Shown here piece after piece: positions 55,290 to 64,000 of a stretch of DNA of 64,000 nt; within the stretch, counting starts at the first letter, position 1, and every line of letters begins with the position of its first letter. The stretch comes from Reichenbachiella carrageenanivorans. Its GTDB lineage: Bacteria; Bacteroidota; Bacteroidia; Cytophagales; Cyclobacteriaceae. The notes beneath the pieces were generated by a model that saw only the letters and a list, made by a program, of their open reading frames with translations, was not told the origin of the DNA and searched no databases. The position numbers and the translations under genes are program-made. The stretch is from NCBI RefSeq assembly GCF_025639805.1, contig NZ_CP106735.1, forward strand, positions 3,009,501 through 3,073,500, read 5' to 3'.

Positions 55290-55347
55290 AAAAGGCATTG
55301 ATGGAAATACCTATAATCAGGGATTGTTCATCAATGCCTTTTGTTTT
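55290..55347 (+). terminator. Terminator-like hairpin after mgsA
   Basis: AAAAGGCATTGATG (55290-55303) pairs perfectly with CATCAATGCCTTTT (55329-55342), 14 bp, with a 25-nt loop, then GTTTT. The loop is long, but the stem and T-run suit termination. Confidence 0.7.
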
Positions 55348-55396
55348 AACTTGGATTTCTGAATAGACCATAATCTAACTAAAAACCTAACTAACA

Positions 55397-56617
55397 ATGA
55401 CTGGAAGTGTTGCCCTCGACGTGGTGATTGGGCTCGTATTTGTCTATCTCTTATATAGCCTTTTTGCCACGCTTATCGCAGAAATTATTGCCACCAATCT
55501 GATGCTTCGTGCACGTAACCTTAAGGAAGCTGTCAACCGAATGATCAATGATGAAGAGGATGACGATGGTACTGGGTTTCCTCGACTTATGGAGGTATTC
55601 AATGTTTTTCCCAAGAATTATGTCAACGACTTAATTAAGAATTTTTACAATCACCAAGAGGTGAAATACCTAGGGCGCAAGGCCAATATTAACCCCTCGG
55701 TGATCAAGGCTTCTAATTTTGCCAAGGTTATTATAGATAAAATAAAGGCTGTAGGCGAGGGAGATACTGATTTAGAGAAAATCCAGTCTGGATTGGCTCG
55801 ATTGTGTTTGCCAGAAGGCGATTCGGGATATGTGGAAGGAGCCCAGCGAATTTTGGGGCGCAAGACCGCCGAGTACATTCAAAGTATATGGCAAGATGGC
55901 GAGGAGGATCTGAAAATATTCAAGGCTTCTCTCGAAAACTGGTTTGATCGTACCATGGAGCAAACCACCCAATGGTACAAACAAAGGATGCAAAAAATTC
56001 TGTTGATCATTGGGTTTGGGCTGGCTTGGGTTTTCAATGTAGACACTTTTACTTTAGTGAAAACACTATCGGTAGATAAGGACGCCAGAGCCCAGATAGT
56101 GCAAATGGCGAGCTCATATATAGAAAACAATACCTTTCAAAAATATGCCCTGCTTACAGCGGATAGTCTGCGGATCAGTGGCGATTCTACTTTGGTTTTG
56201 GACTCGGCTACTCGGGTTTTGATCACAGATTACAATGCACGCTTAGACTCCCTTATGCGAGTCAATCAAGTCTTAAATGCCGATGCGTCTTCAGCAAATG
56301 CTGTTCTTGGTTTGGGCTCTTGGTTGCCAGATTCTTTAAGGCAAAACGAGGAGGGACAAATCCTATTTCCTGATTGGGTAAATGAATCGGTGGCTAAAAG
56401 AATTGTTACACCAAATGGAAAAAAAGAGACGTTTGTGTCTGTTTCTGTTGGTCAGAAGTGGCGCTATTTGTTTGGATTGCTTTTGGGGTGGCCTCGTTTG
56501 TTGGGCTATCTCATCACCGCTCTGGCTATTTCTTTGGGGGCTCCTTTTTGGTTCGATATACTCAATAAATTAATGAGGCTGCGTGGAGTAGTTTCAGAAA
56601 AAAACGTAAAAAATTAA
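55397..56617 (+). CDS. Uncharacterised multi-span membrane protein
   Basis: A 406-residue protein. It opens with a membrane span VIGLVFVYLLYSLFATLIAE followed by RARNLKEAVNRM, has a second span near 200-220 and one or two near 350-390, ending SLGAPFWFDILNKLMRLRG. I recall this first and last pattern from a scattered bacterial family of unknown function. Long soluble loops lie between. It is the first of three neighbouring genes (55397-58224). Confidence 0.8.
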   Translation: MTGSVALDVVIGLVFVYLLYSLFATLIAEIIATNLMLRARNLKEAVNRMINDEEDDDGTGFPRLMEVFNVFPKNYVNDLIKNFYNHQEVKYLGRKANINPSVIKASNFAKVIIDKIKAVGEGDTDLEKIQSGLARLCLPEGDSGYVEGAQRILGRKTAEYIQSIWQDGEEDLKIFKASLENWFDRTMEQTTQWYKQRMQKILLIIGFGLAWVFNVDTFTLVKTLSVDKDARAQIVQMASSYIENNTFQKYALLTADSLRISGDSTLVLDSATRVLITDYNARLDSLMRVNQVLNADASSANAVLGLGSWLPDSLRQNEEGQILFPDWVNESVAKRIVTPNGKKETFVSVSVGQKWRYLFGLLLGWPRLLGYLITALAISLGAPFWFDILNKLMRLRGVVSEKNVKN

Positions 56618-56642
56618 ACCTATCATCTAAACCTAATTAACC

Positions 56643-56993
56643 ATGGCAAAATCAACCTATGACATGTATCTCCTTGAAGACAGTGAGCAGCCTGTCAGGC
56701 TCACCATATTCATTGGTCAAAATCAGCAGTGTACCACTCGTGTCCTGCTTGACGAGGAGGAGATTAAAATAGTAGATGAATCTTTTCAGCTAGAGTTGGG
56801 GACCAACCAGTCTTTAGTAGAAAAAGAATTGCGTATACGGTCGGTACTTACCGACGTGCAGACAGATTTTGATCTGGTGAGTCAGACAGTAGTCTTGTCG
56901 GGAGGAGAGCAGAAAAAAACATGGGCGATGGAGCAGGATTCAAAAGATGGTGAAAGTTACATTTTCACTACAGTTATTGGTTTTTACATTTAA
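56643..56993 (+). CDS. Small uncharacterised protein
   Basis: A 116-residue protein with no signal peptide and a mostly beta-strand pattern (VRLTIFIGQNQQCTTRVLL, IYIFTTVIG-like end). No family was recognised. It lies 25 nt after the membrane-protein gene and 10 nt before the next, so it belongs to the same unit. Confidence 0.7.
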   Translation: MAKSTYDMYLLEDSEQPVRLTIFIGQNQQCTTRVLLDEEEIKIVDESFQLELGTNQSLVEKELRIRSVLTDVQTDFDLVSQTVVLSGGEQKKTWAMEQDSKDGESYIFTTVIGFYI

Positions 56994-57003
56994 TCCTGCC
57001 GCT

Positions 57004-58224
57004 ATGAGATACATACTTAGTTTTATACTGATGGCCTCCTGTGTGCAAGGTTTTGCGCAAGCGTCTGAGGACATCAATGTAGAAATGCTACAAGCGCCTT
57101 CGTCACCAGCGGCCAATTTGTTGGGGATTTCTGATGCCGACATTCAGCGGCCATCCGACAAAAACGAACTGGTGGGGATGATCCGTCAGTCGAGCGACAA
57201 CTTTGCTGCATTGCCTACCAGTTTTGCGCTAGATTATGCACCTATCCGAAAGGATTTGAATGACTTTATGAATTACAACACAAAGGAAAATAGAGCCTAC
57301 AAAAACTTGAATCTAGGGGCTAATCTTCGACAAAGTTTAGTGTTTTCGGCAGCTATGCAGTCGCTCGATTCGGCCAAAGATGATGTGCTTGTTTCTTCTC
57401 AGCAGTTTGGGTTTGGGGTCAAAATTTCATTGGCACGTGGTCAGTTGGATGGTGCTTTCGCTCAAAAAATGCAGAAAATAAGAGCCCTCAAAAGAGCGCT
57501 ACTGCCATCGATGGATAGCCTCATAGAAGTTGGAAAAAAGGAGGCGGACCTTGCGTTGCGTGACAGCATTCGTCAGGAGATGCGCAAGCCTGCTAGCGAA
57601 AGAAGTATGCCCAAAGTGATTAAATGGAATCAGCAACGAGCACAGTTGGACAGTGCGATCAGCACTGCAGTAGAGGCTGAATACGCAGCCAATGAAGCTA
57701 GTTTTAAATCTATCAAGACCTTGGTGGAAGGGCTGTCTTATGATCGGTTCGGGTTCAAATGGGATTTGGCTGCGGGTATGGTGTTGGATTTTCCCAACAG
57801 TAGTTTTGACGACGGCACATTGAGTAAAGCAGGGATATGGACGGTGTTTGGTTATGAAACACGAGCGTCGGGTTTGTCTGTGCTTGGGTTAATCAGATAC
57901 ATGTACAATCCTGATAAGATCTATGCTGATGAAAACAAGGCCAATGTACTGCAAAGCAATGTATCTACCTTAGATGTAGGCGCTCGATTTATTGTGGGCA
58001 ATTTCAATAAACTCTCTGCTAGTGTGGAGGCGATCTACAGATCTGCTACCGTGTCGGAGATTGAAAACTCATGGCGATTTACTATGAATACGTCTTATGA
58101 TGTCGCAAAAGACCAGAAGCTAACTTTTATATTCGGTCGAGATTTTGATGGTACGATAACCAAAGATGGTAGTCTCATCGCAGCCTTGGCTTATGTGCGA
58201 GGCTTTGGCTCGAAACTGGAGTAG
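57004..58224 (+). CDS. Exported protein with outer-membrane barrel-like C terminus
   Basis: A 406-residue exported protein (signal MRYILSFILMASCVQGFAQA). The middle third is charged and helical (KMQKIRALKRALLPSMDSLI through SISTAVEAEYAANEAS-like text), and the C-terminal 150 residues have alternating beta strands ending VRGFGSKLE, as in outer-membrane barrels. No family was recognised. The frame opens at 56947 inside the preceding gene; 57004 gives the signal peptide. Confidence 0.75.
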   Translation: MRYILSFILMASCVQGFAQASEDINVEMLQAPSSPAANLLGISDADIQRPSDKNELVGMIRQSSDNFAALPTSFALDYAPIRKDLNDFMNYNTKENRAYKNLNLGANLRQSLVFSAAMQSLDSAKDDVLVSSQQFGFGVKISLARGQLDGAFAQKMQKIRALKRALLPSMDSLIEVGKKEADLALRDSIRQEMRKPASERSMPKVIKWNQQRAQLDSAISTAVEAEYAANEASFKSIKTLVEGLSYDRFGFKWDLAAGMVLDFPNSSFDDGTLSKAGIWTVFGYETRASGLSVLGLIRYMYNPDKIYADENKANVLQSNVSTLDVGARFIVGNFNKLSASVEAIYRSATVSEIENSWRFTMNTSYDVAKDQKLTFIFGRDFDGTITKDGSLIAALAYVRGFGSKLE

Positions 58225-58227
58225 GTA

Positions 58228-58905
58228 CTAGACTGTATAGTTTCTTGTGCCAAAGATGGAACTTCCAATTCTGACCATGGTGCTGCCTTCGCCTACTGCT
58301 ATTTTGTAGTCTCCGCTCATTCCCATCGAGATTTCTTCCAGTGCTAATTGACTATGGGTGTAGGAGGTCTGGAGGGCTTCGAAAAAAGTCCTTAATCCAG
58401 CAAATTCATTTCGAATTAGGGTTTCATCTGGAGTATGAGTTGCCATTCCCATCAGTCCCACGATAGATATGTTTGGCAATTCATCTAGTACTCCTGAGTC
58501 GAGCAGTTCACGTACTTCGTCCATGCTAAAGCCAAATTTGGTATCCTCCATGGCAATATGAATTTGTAATAAACAAGAGATGATTCGGTTGTTTTTCTTG
58601 CCTTCTTTATTGATTTCTTTGAGTAGTTTGAGCGTGTCTACACCATGAATCAGATGTACAAATGGAGCGATATACTTCACCTTGTTGCGCTGTAGGTGGC
58701 CGATCATGTGCCATGCTATGTCTTTGGGTAGTGCCTCTGCTTTGTCTACTAGCTCCTGTACTTTGTTTTCACCAAAAGCCCGTTGTCCTGCGGAGTAGGC
58801 TTCTTCAATGAGGGTATTTGGTTTGGTTTTGCTTACCGCAATCAGTTGGGCACTAGTCCCTTCTAGTTCTTTTTTGATGGAGAGGAGTTGTTCTTTTACA
58901 GACAT
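58228..58905 (-). CDS. YggS/PROSC-type pyridoxal phosphate homeostasis protein
   Basis: A 225-residue fold-type III PLP protein. LIAVSKTKP bears the PLP-binding Lys; AFGENKVQELVDKAE, WHMIGHLQRNKVK and SMGMSGDYKIAVGEGSTMVR are the family signatures. It buffers PLP and keeps amino-acid pools in balance. The frame opens 19 codons upstream; 58905 is the family start. It is convergent with the preceding gene, 3 nt away. Confidence 0.95.
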   Translation of the reverse strand: MSVKEQLLSIKKELEGTSAQLIAVSKTKPNTLIEEAYSAGQRAFGENKVQELVDKAEALPKDIAWHMIGHLQRNKVKYIAPFVHLIHGVDTLKLLKEINKEGKKNNRIISCLLQIHIAMEDTKFGFSMDEVRELLDSGVLDELPNISIVGLMGMATHTPDETLIRNEFAGLRTFFEALQTSYTHSQLALEEISMGMSGDYKIAVGEGSTMVRIGSSIFGTRNYTV

Positions 58906-59023
58906 GAGAATGACTAGATTTCTTAATCGTGAATTAACAAAATAACAATTAACTGAGGACACTTCAATGACTATTTTCTACTAATTTGATGAAACTATTT
59001 TACCAACTAGTTGTTCATTTTAC

Positions 59024-60580
59024 ATGGCTATATTAGGAACCTTACTCAAGCGTGGCATTCGCCTTCGCGAAAGTTTAGAACAGGATTATACGTCTCCATT
59101 TGATTTGCAAAAGATGGAGCTGCGCAAGCTGCTCATTACTGCGAAGGACACTTACTTTGGCAGGTATTATCATTTCAAAAAGGTGCTCAACGGATTTAAA
59201 GAACCAGAGCAAGACTTGTTTTATACGTATTACAAAAGTCAAGTACCTATTCATGATTATAAAGCGATCAATGATGAGTGGTGGTCGCAGTCGCGAGAGG
59301 GGATCAAAGGGGTGACATGGCCAGGCAAAGTCAAGTATTATGCACTTAGCTCAGGTACTTCTGGCGCTCCTTCTAAGTACATACCAATAACCAAAGAAAT
59401 ACTAAAGTCGATGCAGAAAACGGGCGTGCGCCAATTATTAGCCATGTCTAAGTTAGAAATCGATTCCAAATATTATGAGACGGATATTTTGATGGTAGGA
59501 GGTAGTACAGATCTCAAATTCAATGGAACCTACTTTGAAGGTGATCTAAGCGGTATCACGACCAGTCAAATCCCTATATGGCTTCAGCGTTTTTATAAGC
59601 CAGGCAAGCGGATTGCCAAGGCACCAGATTGGGACTCTAAACTCGACGAAATGGTGCATAAAGCGAAGCAATGGGATGTAGGAGTGATCGTAGGTGTGCC
59701 CGCATGGATTCAGTTGTTGATGGAAAAAATCATAGCGCACTATCAAGTACAAACCATTCACGACATCTGGCCTAACCTCAAAATATTTGTGCATGGAGGC
59801 GTATCATTCAAACCTTATAAAAGAGGCTTTGAAAAATTGCTTGGAGAGCCGATCCATTACATGGAGACCTATTTGGCTTCAGAGGGTTTTATTGCTTTTC
59901 AGGACAAGCCTGAGCAGGCTTCTATGAAACTGGTGCTTAACAATGGTATATTTTATGAGTTTATTCCATTCACTAATTGCAATTTTGATCTGAGTGGCGA
60001 GTTGGTAGCTAATCCAGAAACTTTGAAAATAGATGAGGTAGAAGAAGGGCAAGAATACGCACTTCTTCTCAGTACCAACGCAGGAGCCTGGAGATATTTG
60101 ATTGGAGATGTGATAGAGTTTGTGAATAAAAAAGAGACCGAAATCATCATCAAAGGTCGGACGAAGCATTTTCTTAGCTTGTGCGGAGAGCATCTGTCTT
60201 TGGACAATATGAACGAGGCTTTGGAGAAGACCGCCAGCCAGCTCAACATAGCTGTAAAGGAATTTACTGTCTGTGGCGAACCCTGTGGTTCATTGTTTGC
60301 GCATCGCTGGTATATTGGTACGGACGACCCAGTAAATCAAGGTCGATTTAAAAGAATGTTAGATGCCAACCTTCAGGCTTTAAATGACGACTATCGTGTA
60401 GAACGCTCTGCTGCACTCAAAGAAGTCCTAGTCGAATTTTTGCCTACTTCCATTTTCTATTCATGGATGAGTAGCCTGGGCAAAACAGGTGGGCAAAATA
60501 AATTTCCACGTGTACTCAACGAAGAAAGACAAGTCGAATGGAAGACATTCATTGAGCGAAAGCGAAACCCCACATATTAG
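59024..60580 (+). CDS. GH3 auxin-responsive-promoter family acyl-adenylating enzyme
   Basis: A 518-residue member of the ANL superfamily. YALSSGTSGAPSKYIPIT is the ATP-binding loop, HYMETYLASEGFIAFQ and WRYLIGDVIEF the later motifs. Plant GH3 proteins conjugate amino acids to hormones; bacterial ones have unknown substrates. There is no signal peptide, so it is cytoplasmic. It has no clear partner in the window. Confidence 0.92.
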   Translation: MAILGTLLKRGIRLRESLEQDYTSPFDLQKMELRKLLITAKDTYFGRYYHFKKVLNGFKEPEQDLFYTYYKSQVPIHDYKAINDEWWSQSREGIKGVTWPGKVKYYALSSGTSGAPSKYIPITKEILKSMQKTGVRQLLAMSKLEIDSKYYETDILMVGGSTDLKFNGTYFEGDLSGITTSQIPIWLQRFYKPGKRIAKAPDWDSKLDEMVHKAKQWDVGVIVGVPAWIQLLMEKIIAHYQVQTIHDIWPNLKIFVHGGVSFKPYKRGFEKLLGEPIHYMETYLASEGFIAFQDKPEQASMKLVLNNGIFYEFIPFTNCNFDLSGELVANPETLKIDEVEEGQEYALLLSTNAGAWRYLIGDVIEFVNKKETEIIIKGRTKHFLSLCGEHLSLDNMNEALEKTASQLNIAVKEFTVCGEPCGSLFAHRWYIGTDDPVNQGRFKRMLDANLQALNDDYRVERSAALKEVLVEFLPTSIFYSWMSSLGKTGGQNKFPRVLNEERQVEWKTFIERKRNPTY

Positions 60581-60712
60581 TCTGTTTGGAGTAAGTGGAG
60601 AATAGGATACTATAAATAGTTATATTTTTTCTTAGTATAATTCGTTTCGTGCAATATTTAGAATAATATTGTATGAGACGATTAGCTATACAAGTATTAT
60701 AAATCACCACTT

Positions 60713-62470
60713 ATGCCACTTACTGCTTTAGCAGGTACGTTAGGAAGGAAGCGTGCCACTCATTTGCTCAGAAGAGCGACTTTTGGAGCCACCAAGGCAC
60801 AGATTGACCAAGTGGCTGCCATGACGGTGAGCGAGGCCATGGATATCTTATTTGTAGCGGATGATCTTGGCGAGCCAGCATTTCCGATCGATCCAGCTAC
60901 AGGTCAGGAGTGGATCACTCCTGAATTGACAGATGCCAATTCCGACGAAAGAGACTTGTTGCAATATTTTAATTCTTGGCATTTTGGACAATTACTTGCT
61001 TTGGGAGTGCCAGAAGCACAAGCCTTGTCTTATGCAACTCGAGAAAAGATAACCTTCCTGTTACACACTATTTTCACTACTATTGCTTCCAAGGTCAACA
61101 ACAGCAAATCTATTTATTATCAAAATGCCCTTTTTAGGAAATTTAGTTTTGATGACAACGGAGATCCAGCTTTCAACTTCAAGACCTTGTCGAAGAAAGT
61201 CTGTGTAGAAAATGCCATGTTGCGATTTTTGGATGGTGATACCAATGTGCTGGGCAGTCCCAACGAAAATTTTGGGCGTGAGTTTTTAGAGCTTTTTTCT
61301 ATAGGAAGAGGGTTAGAAGGGACATTGGCACCCTTACCAGCACCTGGCGATTATTTCAACTATACGGAGCAGGATGTACAAGCCGCAGCGCTTGTGTTTT
61401 CCGGATTTACTATAGATAAGACATTTGCCAATATAGATCCAGATACGGATTTGCCCAGAGGTGTGGTACGTGGCGGTACGATTGCTTCGTCTCACGACAA
61501 TACTACCAAGCAGTTTAGTTACCGATTCAATAATGCCACAGTAACTCCTGATCCTACGCTTTTGGTAGGTGGTAAGGCTACAGAAGAAAGTGCTTTGGAT
61601 GAGATAGACCAATTGATAGAAATGATCTATGGCGTGTCTGACGAAGCGGCTAGGAATATCTGTAGAAAGATTTACAGATTTTATGTCTATTACGATATAG
61701 ATCAGGCTCTTGATGACGATATTATTGATAATCTAACTCAGACTTTCAAAGACAGCGGGTACAAGCTACAACCCGTACTGATGGACTTGTTTCAGAGTGA
61801 GCATTTTTATGAAGCAGGGGCAGGTACTGCAGATGATAATTTTGGCGGAATCATTAAGTCTCCATTGGATCTAACGCTAGGTACTATCCAAGCATTAGAG
61901 ATAGAAGTGCCAGACTACACGACAGATTTAGATAATTATTATGCCTTTATGGGTGGTGTTCAACAATCTATGAATAGCCATGGTATGGTGTATTACGAAC
62001 CGCCTGAGGTGGCTGGTTATCCTGCCTATCACCAATTTCCGATATACAACAGAAGTTGGATTTCTACTAACTATTTGGCTGAGCGATACCAGTTTATTCA
62101 ACAGCTGATAGATAACAAAGAACCCGATGAACCAGGGAATGTTGGTGTAGATGTATTGTCGTTTGTCCAGAATAACTTTTCAGGAGTGGCTGCCGATGCC
62201 AAAGATTTGATTATTGAATTATGCCAGTATTTTTTACCAATGAATGACGGTTTGACTTTTAACCCTGCGGCCGATGATTTGTCAGAAATTACAGCCGAAC
62301 GGCTTAATTATTTTCTAATGGCATTTTTATACTCGCCACAGATCGATACAGATCCAGAAGGTTCGTGGTCGTTTAGGTGGAACAATGCTGTAGACAATGA
62401 AGTGGTCGAACGGCAATTAAAAAACTTGTTTAACGCACTCATGCAGTCGCCCGAATTTCAGCTATCGTAA
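60713..62470 (+). CDS. DUF1800 domain protein
   Basis: A 585-residue protein. It begins with the DUF1800 pattern HLLRRATFGATKAQIDQVA and has NENFGREFLELFSIGRG, YTEQDVQAAALVFSGF and a C-terminal VERQLKNLFNALMQSPEFQLS. The family is widespread in Bacteroidota and Planctomycetes and nearly always paired with DUF1501, as here (11-nt gap). No signal peptide was seen at this start. Function unknown. Confidence 0.92.
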   Translation: MPLTALAGTLGRKRATHLLRRATFGATKAQIDQVAAMTVSEAMDILFVADDLGEPAFPIDPATGQEWITPELTDANSDERDLLQYFNSWHFGQLLALGVPEAQALSYATREKITFLLHTIFTTIASKVNNSKSIYYQNALFRKFSFDDNGDPAFNFKTLSKKVCVENAMLRFLDGDTNVLGSPNENFGREFLELFSIGRGLEGTLAPLPAPGDYFNYTEQDVQAAALVFSGFTIDKTFANIDPDTDLPRGVVRGGTIASSHDNTTKQFSYRFNNATVTPDPTLLVGGKATEESALDEIDQLIEMIYGVSDEAARNICRKIYRFYVYYDIDQALDDDIIDNLTQTFKDSGYKLQPVLMDLFQSEHFYEAGAGTADDNFGGIIKSPLDLTLGTIQALEIEVPDYTTDLDNYYAFMGGVQQSMNSHGMVYYEPPEVAGYPAYHQFPIYNRSWISTNYLAERYQFIQQLIDNKEPDEPGNVGVDVLSFVQNNFSGVAADAKDLIIELCQYFLPMNDGLTFNPAADDLSEITAERLNYFLMAFLYSPQIDTDPEGSWSFRWNNAVDNEVVERQLKNLFNALMQSPEFQLS

Positions 62471-62481
62471 AGCCTATACCT

Positions 62482-64000
62482 ATGAAAAGAAGAAGTTTCC
62501 TTAAGAAAATTCCATTGGCGGCTGGTGTTCCATTTGCGATCAGCGGAGTGCCTATCAACCTCATTGCGCGCAACAATTACTTTCGCCAGATGGCAGCTAG
62601 TAGTACCAATGACCGAGTGATTGTGATTTTACAGCTATTAGGTGGCAACGATGGGGTGAATACCATTATTCCTGTAGAACAGTACGACCAATACTATAAC
62701 CGTAGAGCTAATATTGCGATACCAGAAAAGAACGGAGCAAGGCGATACATTCCTCTCGATGGTACGCTGGCTTCACCAGATCAGATTGGTTTGCATCCAG
62801 ATATGCTGGGCATGAAAAGCTTGTATGACAATGGCCGAATGGCCGTGGTACAGGGAGTTTCTTATAAAAACAACAATGGTTCTCACTTTCGCGGACGCGA
62901 TATCTGGAACATGGGTGGAGGTGTGGATGACTTTTATTCTTCAGGGTGGGTAGGGAGATACCTACAGAGCCAGTATGCGCCTAAGGTGTATCCTGATGAC
63001 TTTCCCAATGCTAGCATGCCTGATCCATTGGCAATAGAGCTAGGGAGCGATGTGTCTTTGGTGTTTCACCAAAATGGTAATATTCCCTCGTCTATTTCAT
63101 TGGGAGGCAATCCAGATAGTTTTGCCAATCTGATTGATAACCTCGAAGGATTTGTGGATCAGGGTAGTGACCCGAGAGGAAAGCCTCCAGCGTCCTTGCT
63201 CAACTCGCCGTATTGGAAAGAGATGAACTGGATTTTGGGCTTGGAAGACAAGTCTGAAGACTACGCGGCTCGTTTGCTTGAGATTTATAATAAATCTAAG
63301 GCTACGTCCGTGACTTATCCAGAAGTGTACCCATTCAATGCACCCGATGGGAGCAAGAAAAACCGACTGACGCCACAGTTGCAATTGGTTGCTAGACTAC
63401 TTGACGGAGGAGGGCCTGGCTTGGGAGCCAAAACCAAAGTGTTTTTAGTGAAAGTAGGAGGGTTTGATACACATGCAGATCAGGTGGAGTCGTATGACCC
63501 TACCATGGGCAATCATGCTTCCTTGCTATACCATATTTCCTCTGCGATGAAAGCTTTTCAAGACGACCTGAAAGCGAGAGGGATTGAGGATCGTGTGCTG
63601 ACGGTTACGATGTCTGAATTTGGGAGAAGAATAGGTTCTAATGGCAGCTATGGTACTGATCATGGAACAGGCGGTCCTATGTTTATCTTCGGCAAAGGAG
63701 CTAACCCTGGCGTGTACGGTACCAATCCAGATATGACTGCTAATAATGTGGGTATGCAGTATGATTACAGACAGATTTATGCCAGTATCCTTGAAGATTG
63801 GATGCAGGTAGACAAGCAGGTGATCACCGATGATATTTTCTTCAAAAACTATATAGATGGTACAGACGACGATGGCAAATCTTTAGTGAAAGCTCAAGTA
63901 TCCAACTCGGTAATATCGGGTACAGAAGATTTCATTACTCAGCGATTTCACTTAAAGGAATGTTTTCCTAACCCAGCTAAAAAAACAACAACAATCGGAT
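62482..64000 (+). CDS. DUF1501 domain protein with Tat signal and T9SS sorting domain (partial)
   Basis: At least 506 residues; the gene runs off the window. It begins MKRRSFLKKIPLAAG, a twin-arginine signal. The DUF1501 core shows VIVILQLLGGNDGVN, then SHFRGRDIWNMGGG and SEFGRRIGSNGSYGTDHGTG, which resemble alkaline-phosphatase-like sulfatase folds. In the last codons it reads HLKECFPNPAKKTTTIG, the start of a type A T9SS sorting domain. Export by Tat and then T9SS is inferred. Confidence 0.92.
   Translation, partial: MKRRSFLKKIPLAAGVPFAISGVPINLIARNNYFRQMAASSTNDRVIVILQLLGGNDGVNTIIPVEQYDQYYNRRANIAIPEKNGARRYIPLDGTLASPDQIGLHPDMLGMKSLYDNGRMAVVQGVSYKNNNGSHFRGRDIWNMGGGVDDFYSSGWVGRYLQSQYAPKVYPDDFPNASMPDPLAIELGSDVSLVFHQNGNIPSSISLGGNPDSFANLIDNLEGFVDQGSDPRGKPPASLLNSPYWKEMNWILGLEDKSEDYAARLLEIYNKSKATSVTYPEVYPFNAPDGSKKNRLTPQLQLVARLLDGGGPGLGAKTKVFLVKVGGFDTHADQVESYDPTMGNHASLLYHISSAMKAFQDDLKARGIEDRVLTVTMSEFGRRIGSNGSYGTDHGTGGPMFIFGKGANPGVYGTNPDMTANNVGMQYDYRQIYASILEDWMQVDKQVITDDIFFKNYIDGTDDDGKSLVKAQVSNSVISGTEDFITQRFHLKECFPNPAKKTTTIG

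Noticed and set aside
1..64000. CRISPR array, insertion sequences, rRNA or defence genes
   Set aside because: No regularly spaced repeats, transposase motifs, rRNA-like sequence or known defence families were seen on either strand.

Overview
The window is chromosomal DNA of a Bacteroidota bacterium, most likely a marine member of Cytophagales. The evidence is SusC/SusD pairs, a one-protein hybrid two-component regulator, type IX secretion sorting domains, DUF1573, DUF3822, DUF1800 and DUF1501 families, many starts without a Shine-Dalgarno sequence (several apparently TTG), and sulfatases plus a GH82-fold protein typical of red-algal galactan users. I see no rRNA, intact tRNA, CRISPR array, insertion sequence or phage gene.

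Region 1 (1-14.3 kb) is about vitamin B12. A MeaB GTPase (chaperone of B12-dependent methylmalonyl-CoA mutase) converges on a long minus-strand operon. That operon is headed by a cobalamin riboswitch (7824-8030) and reads btuB, a btuG-like surface propeller, cobU, cobT, cobS, cobC and a Dph6-like PP-loop ATPase. It salvages cobinamide and assembles the lower loop; no corrin-ring genes are present. A likely terminator lies between btuG and cobU. After an APC transporter and a small CxxC protein come btuF, btuC and btuD, tightly coupled to a small DUF. The btuF start codon lies in the loop of a perfect 19-bp hairpin.

Region 2 (14.3-22.5 kb) is mixed core and accessory DNA: a LolD-like ATPase, a VOC protein, DUF1573, a RecD-like helicase, two NUDIX hydrolases, DUF3822, coaD and pyrE.

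Region 3 (22.5-48.2 kb) is a polysaccharide utilization locus, all on the plus strand. It begins next to what look like relics of a tRNA 3' end and a GIY-YIG gene. It holds a GH110 alpha-1,3-galactosidase, SusC, SusD, a surface glycan-binding lipoprotein, three sulfatases, a hybrid two-component regulator, a secreted GH82-like beta-helix enzyme, a large propeller-plus-catalytic-domain protein that may be a GH150-type lambda-carrageenase relative, a GH27 alpha-galactosidase, an SGNH esterase and a CBM9-like protein. Together they suggest breakdown of a sulfated galactan of carrageenan type. No 3,6-anhydrogalactosidase is present, which favours a lambda-like (anhydro-free) substrate. The GH82-like protein lacks the aspartate that acts as base in iota-carrageenase and also lacks domain A, so its activity may be new.

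Region 4 (48.2-64 kb) is mostly housekeeping: TIGR02757, a LysM/DPBB protein, DUF4905, NfeD, a HAD phosphatase, pgi, mgsA, an uncharacterised three-gene envelope cluster (55.4-58.2 kb), a YggS-type PLP protein, a GH3-type acyl-adenylating enzyme, and a DUF1800/DUF1501 pair whose second gene runs off the window.
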